Below are positions 1-4,820 of a DNA stretch of 7,737 nt, piece after piece. Source of the DNA: Spirochaetales bacterium (GTDB lineage Bacteria; Spirochaetota; Spirochaetia; DTKZ01); the NCBI GenBank assembly GCA_017998025.1, contig JAGODW010000061.1, positions 1-7,737 of the forward strand, written 5' to 3'. The notes under the pieces are model-generated. The model did not search any database. It was given only the letters and a program-made list of their open reading frames with translations, and was not told the origin of the DNA. Position 1 is the first letter of the stretch. Each line of letters starts with the position of its first letter. The translations under genes were made by a program, and so were the position numbers.

Positions 1-1
1 G

Positions 2-712
2 AGTAATAAAGAGTTTACCACGCTGGATGTATACGGTTTAATTGAAGATGCAGTTCCCTCCTCTGGAATCGGAAGGGACCTCTACGATGAATCCAAGAAT
101 ATTTTCCCCTATCCTACTGCGAAGCTGGCTTTTGGAGCTCGTCTTCTGGGTCTCGACTTCATCCTTTCCGGCATTGGAGTTCCCAGTGGCGTCATTTCCA
201 CCGACGAACTGGAAGCGGACCTGATACACTTTGGGATCCGGGTTCGAAAGGCCCTTATAAAAGAACGGGGGTGGATGCCGACAATCTCCTTAGGAGTCGG
301 GTACGCCTATTCCAGTATTCACTTTAAGTATACCCTGGAAGAATTCACCCAGGATTATTCCGGACAAGACCTTACAATCAACGGAGGCCTATCCCTCGAT
401 ACCCGGGTACACTCTTTTGGATTTGATGTAGGTGTCTCCCGAACGATCCTATTCATTACCCCCTTCTTCCGAACCTCGCTCTGGTATCAGGATGCCCTCT
501 ATGATACTGAAGGGAACTTAACGGCACAGCTAGGATCCGGGACTCCCCAGGATTTCAGTCCCTCCGCCGAAGTTACCCTTAATGACTGGTCTGTAATGTT
601 TGCCGGGGGTCTGGACATCAACCTCTTCCTTATCCAGCTCTGTACTACCGGCACCTACAATCCAAGCACGGGAAGCTGGGGAGCGGAAGTAAGCTTAAGA
701 GTTGGGTTCTAA
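2..712 (+). CDS. Outer-membrane beta-barrel protein, C-terminal part (5' end outside window)
   Basis: The frame is open from the window edge to a TAA at 710-712, giving 236 residues with no start in view. An internal ATG at 275 lies in the middle of continuous, similar-looking protein, so it is not taken as the start. The protein alternates polar and hydrophobic residues with many Gly, Tyr and Phe (for example GVGYAYSSIHFKYTL and FGFDVGVSRTILFITPFF) and ends in VSLRVGF, with a terminal Phe. That is the typical C-terminal signal of BamA-assembled outer-membrane barrels. The spacing of Pro/Gly-rich strands recalls the DUF6588-type barrel proteins of spirochaetes and Bacteroidetes, but that family match is only an impression. 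No function can be assigned. It converges on the lipoprotein gene that ends at 891. Confidence 0.75.
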   Translation, partial: SNKEFTTLDVYGLIEDAVPSSGIGRDLYDESKNIFPYPTAKLAFGARLLGLDFILSGIGVPSGVISTDELEADLIHFGIRVRKALIKERGWMPTISLGVGYAYSSIHFKYTLEEFTQDYSGQDLTINGGLSLDTRVHSFGFDVGVSRTILFITPFFRTSLWYQDALYDTEGNLTAQLGSGTPQDFSPSAEVTLNDWSVMFAGGLDINLFLIQLCTTGTYNPSTGSWGAEVSLRVGF

Positions 713-890
713 AAAGGATAATTTTTTCCGAAAGAGGCATTCCTCTTTGCGGACTCGCACCTCAAGGCACTGCATTAATGTATAATAAAAAACCGGTGCC
801 CGAAAAGGCACCGGTATCAATGTATTTCGCACAGGGGGTGCAGCTTTCCCCCGTAAGGGCGCAGTTAATAGTGAGCGCCCCACACTTTTT
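713..890. other. Non-coding gap between convergent genes, rich in stem-loops
   Basis: This 178-bp stretch separates two gene 3' ends. I see no convincing gene in it. It holds an inverted repeat at 731-748 (AAAGAGG-CATT-CCTCTTT), a strong hairpin with a minus-strand T tract at 782-815, a G5/C5 pair at 834-852 and a weaker hairpin with a plus-strand T tract at 857-892. Transcripts from both sides probably end here and overlap over roughly 100 bases. Confidence 0.7.
782..815 (-). terminator. Intrinsic terminator of the minus-strand operon
   Basis: A perfect 9-bp inverted repeat, ACCGGTGCC (792-800) and GGCACCGGT (807-815), encloses the six-base loop CGAAAA. Read on the minus strand it is followed by TTTTTTATTATA (about 792 down to 781), a standard rho-independent layout. 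It lies about 76 bases after the stop codon of the lipoprotein gene. Read on the plus strand there is no T tract after the stem, so it is directional. Confidence 0.9.
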
Positions 891-892
891 TT
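853..892 (+). terminator. Possible terminator for the plus-strand barrel gene
   Basis: GGGCGC (857-862) pairs with GCGCCC (875-880) around a 12-base loop. After CACAC comes a run of seven T (886-892) that overlaps the stop codon of the convergent gene. GT (853-854) could pair with AC (884-885) across a small internal loop, bringing the stem up to the T run. The short stem and wide loop make this weaker than the 782-815 terminator. Confidence 0.4.
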
Positions 893-2219
893 ATAGATCC
901 AGATCGGCCGTTGGTACGCTGCAGATTCCCGAAGTACCGGTAACGATCAGGTTCGTTCCCTGCCAGGCCACATCGGTAAGGGTACCTACCGTGCTGGTAA
1001 GGAACGGCATCTTATACAATCTGGTGCCCCCTTTCAGAACCACGAGCTCCCGGGCAGTAAGGAACGCTTGATCGCTCCCCTGAACCACAATCTTCGTGAC
1101 ATCAAGTCCTTTTGTATCTGAAATTAGAGTCGGAGTTGTTGTCTTTGGACTGGATAGAGACGTTTTATAGACGCCGTTCTTTGTACCGAGGTATAGATCA
1201 TCCTTACCCTCAATGTTCCCAAAAGCCTGAATTAAAGGAAGACCCTCGCCGAAGAAGGTTATAGGACTACTTTCACTGCCGCTCAGGATATCTTCCAATT
1301 CAATGCTATCGATATCTGCTGAACCTATCCGGAACGCACCGACAACCCGGGTGGCAAAGTATCCGTAGACTGTACCCCCCACCTCTTTTACCAGAAGATC
1401 TAAAACCGGTTTGCCCGCCACAGGGATGTCGAGTTCAACCTGGTTCCAGTTACCTCCTTCTACACTACCTCCCAGCTCCTTTTCTGCCTGGTAGAAGTAG
1501 ATGCTTCCTGTCGTCATTCCGCCTGACTGCAGAATGCTGGGGGTTTCTCCCCAGGATCCGCCGATTAAGATTCCTGATGTATCCCGAACACCCGCAGTCG
1601 TATTCACCAGAACATCCGGAGGAGAGTCTGCGGTAAGGCTCAAGCTGTTGATGGGGACACTGCTCCATCCCAAAGGCGATAACAAATCTACTGCAGCTCC
1701 CTCGTAAATCTCGTTGACCGCTGCAACGGTAATCGTAGAACCACCTGAGACAACAACACTTTTCAATTCTGTGTTGGGCAAGCCTGTGGAAATCTCAATT
1801 TCCTTTAATTCAATTGCCACACTGGTTTCCACCCCTGTCTGGATGCTGAAAAGCGGTGAGGTGCCGAATGCGGTCGGGGTAAAGGTTGTTCCTGATATAG
1901 TTCCTGCAGCCACCACAAACCGATAGGCTTCTCCCGGCGGGAGATCATCGATGGTGAGGGAACCGCCTGCGTTTGGATCAATGACTGTACGATAATAATC
2001 AACGCTGGAAGAATTCGGCACTAAAATATTGTTAGAATACACCCATACCCGGGCTTCTGTACCTCCCCCCAATGCCTTAGATCCTGCCGGAAAACTTAAA
2101 CTGATCCCCCCATCCTCTGATCCGCCGGTACCCAGGGCGCAGGAAAAGAATACTACCGATAGAACCAGAGCCAGCAGGAGGGTAAGACCCTGTTTCCCTT
2201 TCTTGATTTCTTGCTTCAT
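891..2219 (-). CDS. Secreted lipoprotein with beta-rich, propeller-like body, unknown function
   Basis: 442 residues. The N-terminus is basic (Lys 2, 6, 7, 9), followed by a hydrophobic stretch at 12-25 and FFSC with Cys27, a relaxed lipobox of the spirochaete type; lipidation at Cys27 is predicted. Residues about 38-140 look like an Ig- or transthyretin-like beta domain, including SLTIDDLPPGEAYRFVV. The rest is strand-rich, with blade-like elements such as DLYLGTKNGVYKTSL and DVAWQGTNLIVTGTSGICSV that recall beta-propellers; this fold is an inference. There is no enzyme motif that I recognise. The ATG at 2219 follows AGGAGG at 2226-2231 with a 6-base spacer. It is the last gene of a four-gene operon, 10 bp after the FecR gene, and is followed by a clear terminator. 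It probably sits on a membrane surface and may bind a ligand or protein partner. Confidence 0.8.
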   Translation of the reverse strand: MKQEIKKGKQGLTLLLALVLSVVFFSCALGTGGSEDGGISLSFPAGSKALGGGTEARVWVYSNNILVPNSSSVDYYRTVIDPNAGGSLTIDDLPPGEAYRFVVAAGTISGTTFTPTAFGTSPLFSIQTGVETSVAIELKEIEISTGLPNTELKSVVVSGGSTITVAAVNEIYEGAAVDLLSPLGWSSVPINSLSLTADSPPDVLVNTTAGVRDTSGILIGGSWGETPSILQSGGMTTGSIYFYQAEKELGGSVEGGNWNQVELDIPVAGKPVLDLLVKEVGGTVYGYFATRVVGAFRIGSADIDSIELEDILSGSESSPITFFGEGLPLIQAFGNIEGKDDLYLGTKNGVYKTSLSSPKTTTPTLISDTKGLDVTKIVVQGSDQAFLTARELVVLKGGTRLYKMPFLTSTVGTLTDVAWQGTNLIVTGTSGICSVPTADLDL

Positions 2220-2225
2220 ACCATC

Positions 2226-2231
2226 CCTCCT
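2226..2231 (-). promoter_or_regulatory. Ribosome binding site overlapping the upstream stop codon
   Basis: On the minus strand AGGAGG lies six bases before the lipoprotein ATG. Its first two bases are the last two of the TAG stop (2230-2232) of the FecR gene. Termination of FecR translation therefore happens on top of this site, which favours coupled translation of the two genes. Confidence 0.8.
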
Positions 2232-2877
2232 ATCTCACCGTAACTTTTAAACTTCCGCCTAGCGAAGCATTTGTACCCGCACCGGCTCCCTCTCCCTCAG
2301 GAGCAGTACTGATAACCGTCTGAGAAGTAACGATCAGTGTCTGTTCCGGTGTAGACGGGGAAGAATACCCCCGGATTTGACTGGATTCTCCCTGCCGGAT
2401 GGAACGGGACTGATTCAGAGCATTGGAAAACCGTACCAACCCTTCCATTACCTGTAATCGTGTCCCACTGTACTCAAACTCGGTTCCCCGAACCGCAGCA
2501 GTGGATACAGGACTCTTCAACGCAAAATCATGCTCCAGCCCTTCCACCTTCTCCACTTTTGCATGGACCCGTCCAACTCTAAGATTCAACGTTGTTTTCT
2601 GAGACCCCTGAGCCTGCACCAATTCGGAAATAGCCATGCGGGTTAACGGTTTTACCTGGAGGGTGGCAGACCCTACCTGTACCGTTGCATACGAATTGAA
2701 TCCAGTGGAAATAATCGTTCCTGTGGACAGTACCAGGTTCCGTGCAGCCGGCTCCCAGTTCTTTCCCGGAGGCATAACCTCTACTTTCCCGGAAAATTCT
2801 CGAAGCACTGCCTGTTCCTGACCAAACACAAAACTGCTTGCCAGGACAATTAGCAGTATCCCTATCATCTTTTTCAT
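2230..2877 (-). CDS. Periplasmic FecR-domain protein
   Basis: 215 residues from the preferred start. An ATG at 2883 would add two codons (Met-Val), but AGGAGG (2884-2889) touches it directly, while the ATG at 2877 has a normal 6-base spacer; MKKMIGILLIVLASS also makes a better signal peptide. Cleavage is likely after VFG, near residue 19. The FecR domain spans about 51-148: STGTIISTGFNSYATVQVG, then LNLRVGRVHAKV, the hallmark SPVSTAAVRGTEFEY, and LQVMEGLVRFSN. The tail, about 165-215, is Ser/Thr/Gly/Ala-rich. Classical FecR has a cytoplasmic anti-sigma region and a TM helix. Neither is present here, and there is no sigma factor gene nearby, so this is a fully exported FecR-domain protein rather than an iron-uptake regulator. 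The domain is thought to bind ligands or partners, but its role here is unknown. It lies between the barrel and lipoprotein genes in one operon. Confidence 0.9.
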   Translation of the reverse strand: MKKMIGILLIVLASSFVFGQEQAVLREFSGKVEVMPPGKNWEPAARNLVLSTGTIISTGFNSYATVQVGSATLQVKPLTRMAISELVQAQGSQKTTLNLRVGRVHAKVEKVEGLEHDFALKSPVSTAAVRGTEFEYSGTRLQVMEGLVRFSNALNQSRSIRQGESSQIRGYSSPSTPEQTLIVTSQTVISTAPEGEGAGAGTNASLGGSLKVTVR

Positions 2878-2883
2878 AACCAT

Positions 2884-2889
2884 CCTCCT
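2884..2889 (-). promoter_or_regulatory. Ribosome binding site that decides the FecR start
   Basis: AGGAGG on the minus strand directly abuts the ATG at 2883-2881 with zero spacing, too close for initiation. It lies six bases from the ATG at 2877-2875. This supports the shorter product starting MKKMIGILL. Confidence 0.8.
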
Positions 2890-2907
2890 GATGGAAATCT
2901 CCTGTTT

Positions 2908-4254
2908 CTAAAAGGCAAAGGAGAAAACGAATTGCCCATACACAAGGGTATCGTCGTTCCCCGGTAAAAATGCATTGCTGTCAGGGAGGAAGAGTCCTAC
3001 AGCAACCCCCAACCCCAGATCAGAGAAGGGCCTGAGGTTGGCAGTTGCTGCTATATCCGTTCCCACGTACCCTGCGCTAGAGGACGGATCCACTTCTCCT
3101 TCTGACATCGCCCCTTTGGAAGCCTTAAAGAAGGGGGTTAAAATAACCCCTGTCTGGAGGCTTTCCACCAGAGATCCCTTTAATCCGCTAAACGGTTTCA
3201 AAGAGAAACTGACCTCGGTAGCCATCAAGTTGCTCGATTTAGGATTAAAAGCTGTCCCTAGAGTTGCACCGGCTACAGGGAGGAACATCGTTAGATCACC
3301 CTTCTGGTTTCCCTCCAGGTACGAGGCAGCGTCCTTATCCCCCGTAGCATAGAGGAACTTCAAGCCGGCAACCGACTGGAAGAACTCTTCCAGATAATAC
3401 CGAAGAGAAAATCCTGTGAGTACAGACCGGATGTCCTTGTACTGGTAAGATTCGAGGGTATTACTCTGCGAATCAGGCCCAAAGGTAAGGGTCCTGCCTG
3501 TTCCCAGATAGAAGAAAACATCATAGTGCAGGACTCGTGTCAGAGGGCCGTCCAGCCCCACACCAAAGTACTGAGTTTCTACCAGCCCTCCGCTGGTGGG
3601 ATCAAAGGTTTCTTTTCCTTCCTCTATGACATCCTCAAACAGGTGCCGAAGGTCCTCGTTTACCACCACCGAGAGGGTCAAGTTCTGCCGGGCAAAAAGC
3701 TCGGGGATATTCCAGGAGAGGGTACCGATCAGCCTTTGAGGAGCAAAAAGGATGTCGTCATCTATATCGTCCATTGCATCCAACCGGCTCATTACGAGAG
3801 AGGTATAGTACTTGTTTAGAAGACCCGTATACCCGACTGCTATCTGCAGATTGGACCAGGAGTACCCGAAATCCATCCGGATCCCGTCCATACGGTGTGC
3901 AAATACATAGCTGGAAAACTCTTTATGGAAGAACCTTCCGATTTCTATTGCAAAGAGGGAATTTCCGTTTTCCAAATGAGGGAATGTGCCTTTTAGAGAG
4001 AGGGTTTCCACATCGGCATAGAATGTAGGGCTATCGGAGCTGAGGGTTCCCTCCAGCGAAGCATTGAACAACCAGGATTCTCCCAGATAGGTGGAAAACC
4101 AGAGGTGTCCGGTATCTTCCTGTAAGAACCCTTCCCCTTCTTTGGACCAGTACTCGGTGTTATTGTCGATCGTTACCCCAAAATCGTAGGCAAACAAAGA
4201 CCCGGCCAGTCCAACTACAAGGAGAGCAATACATACAAAGGTTCTAGTTTTCAT
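2908..4254 (-). CDS. Outer-membrane beta-barrel protein, unknown function
   Basis: 448 residues. The signal peptide is MKTRTFVCIALLVVGLAG followed by SLFA, with cleavage likely after Ala22 (before YDFGV). The mature part is built of alternating polar/hydrophobic segments ending in aromatic residues (for example HYDVFFYLGTGRTLTFG, SVLTGFSLRYYLEEFF and YGQFVFSFAF). It ends in Phe, the usual barrel-insertion signal. Between strands there are long acidic, Ser/Asp-rich loops such as DAMDDIDDD. Together these indicate an integral outer-membrane barrel, probably with well over a dozen strands. No porin or receptor family is recognisable, and there is no TonB box or plug domain, so a TonB-dependent receptor is unlikely. 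The start at 4254 has AAGGAGG (4262-4268) with a 7-base spacer, inside the end of the preceding gene. Its ATG overlaps that gene's TGA by four bases, implying translational coupling. Confidence 0.85.
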   Translation of the reverse strand: MKTRTFVCIALLVVGLAGSLFAYDFGVTIDNNTEYWSKEGEGFLQEDTGHLWFSTYLGESWLFNASLEGTLSSDSPTFYADVETLSLKGTFPHLENGNSLFAIEIGRFFHKEFSSYVFAHRMDGIRMDFGYSWSNLQIAVGYTGLLNKYYTSLVMSRLDAMDDIDDDILFAPQRLIGTLSWNIPELFARQNLTLSVVVNEDLRHLFEDVIEEGKETFDPTSGGLVETQYFGVGLDGPLTRVLHYDVFFYLGTGRTLTFGPDSQSNTLESYQYKDIRSVLTGFSLRYYLEEFFQSVAGLKFLYATGDKDAASYLEGNQKGDLTMFLPVAGATLGTAFNPKSSNLMATEVSFSLKPFSGLKGSLVESLQTGVILTPFFKASKGAMSEGEVDPSSSAGYVGTDIAATANLRPFSDLGLGVAVGLFLPDSNAFLPGNDDTLVYGQFVFSFAF

Positions 4255-4709
4255 GGCTGCTCCTCCTTCCCGTTCAGGACATTGCCCAGGATTTGCAACG
4301 CCTCTTCACCCGAAACGTTCCTATAGGGGCTGGGCTTTTCGGCAACGAATCCTAAAAACGCAATTTCCCTGGCGGCATACCTGGGTCCAGGGATCAAGCG
4401 ATACATAAGTCCTCCCGGAATATCAAAGGCTCGCATAAGAAGGTACGCATACTGGCCCAGGGTAATATCCGCAGGGCCTTCCGGAACTTCTATGCCCCAA
4501 TCTTGCTGGGATAGGGCTTCCAGAGCCTGTTCTGGAGTAGCGGTATCCGGCACAACTCCTGCTGCCGACAGGACCAGATACGCTGCATAGGAATATCCTA
4601 GTTTTTTTTGTGCCAGGATTTCATCGATAAGTGCATTGGACTGAGCAAATCCAACCATCACTCCCAGGAACATGAGAACAACTACCAGGAGAAGTTTCTT
4701 TTGTCTCAT
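4251..4709 (-). CDS. Small exported helical protein with SLH-like segments
   Basis: 152 residues, first gene of the operon. Residues 1-22 are a clear Sec signal peptide (basic RQKK, then LLLVVVLMFLGVMVGFA), cleaved probably before Gln23. The mature protein is mostly helical. Three segments resemble degenerate S-layer-homology (SLH) units: GVVPDTATPEQALEAL (51-66), ADITLGQYAYLLMRAFDI (80-97) and a Gly-Phe turn followed by VSGEEALQILGNVL (132-145). The SLH relation is weak and based on pattern only. A role in periplasmic or envelope binding is a guess. The ATG at 4709 follows AGGAGA (4715-4720) with a 5-base spacer. Codons 34-36 are written in a run of eight A (4602-4609). The gene starts about 21 bases after the predicted transcription start of the operon and overlaps the downstream barrel gene by four bases. 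Confidence 0.75.
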   Translation of the reverse strand: MRQKKLLLVVVLMFLGVMVGFAQSNALIDEILAQKKLGYSYAAYLVLSAAGVVPDTATPEQALEALSQQDWGIEVPEGPADITLGQYAYLLMRAFDIPGGLMYRLIPGPRYAAREIAFLGFVAEKPSPYRNVSGEEALQILGNVLNGKEEQP

Positions 4710-4737
4710 CGTTTTCTCCTACCGAAACTATTAAAAT

Positions 4738-4766
4738 AATATACCACGCATAGCGTAAGGTTTCCA
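4738..4766 (-). promoter_or_regulatory. Predicted sigma-70-type promoter of the minus-strand operon (extended -10)
   Basis: On the minus strand TGGAAA (4761-4766, four of six matches to TTGACA) is followed after 17 bases by TATATT (4738-4743). A TG one base before the -10 box (4745-4746) makes it an extended -10. Transcription would start near 4731, giving a leader of about 21 bases before the ATG at 4709. Confidence 0.65.
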
Positions 4767-4784
4767 GATAAACTATAGTATAAT
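4756..4784 (+). promoter_or_regulatory. Predicted promoter of the adenylate cyclase gene
   Basis: A perfect TATAAT lies at 4779-4784, 36 bases before the ATG, so transcription would begin near 4791 with a leader of about 30 bases. At the 17-base spacing the -35 position (4756-4761, TAAGGT) matches the consensus poorly, and there is no TG before the -10. It may therefore need an activator. Its -35 region touches that of the divergent promoter. Confidence 0.5.
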
Positions 4785-4820
4785 TTAATCATTCCGTATT
4801 TACAAAGGGGAGGTTAGAGA

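Noticed and set aside
275..712. A separate 145-residue gene starting at ATG 275
   Set aside because: The same frame is open and barrel-like back to the window edge, and no ribosome binding site precedes 275, so the ATG is an internal Met of a longer gene.
792..815. Bidirectional terminator
   Set aside because: On the plus strand the stem is followed by ATCAATG without a T tract; only the minus direction is supported.
778..1071. Plus-strand 97-residue frame starting in the intergenic gap
   Set aside because: It runs through the terminator hairpin and antisense to the lipoprotein end, with no ribosome binding site and no protein-like pattern.
2875..2883. Longer FecR start at the ATG at 2883 (MVMKK...)
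   Set aside because: The ribosome binding site AGGAGG directly touches this ATG; the ATG at 2877 has normal spacing and gives a better signal peptide.
2975..4028. Long open frames on the plus strand within the barrel gene (2975-3352, 3526-3819, 3774-4028)
   Set aside because: They lie opposite a well-supported barrel gene, lack ribosome binding sites and encode composition typical of antisense frames.
4602..4610. Programmed -1 frameshift at A-AAA-AAC
   Set aside because: The heptamer is not in the required phase (the zero-frame codons are CAA AAA AAA CTA) and no product would be extended; kept only as a slippage possibility.
4746..4784. CRP/cAMP-receptor binding site that would give feedback by the cyclase product
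   Set aside because: No TGTGA-N6-TCACA-like sequence is visible; only a short unrelated inverted repeat is there.
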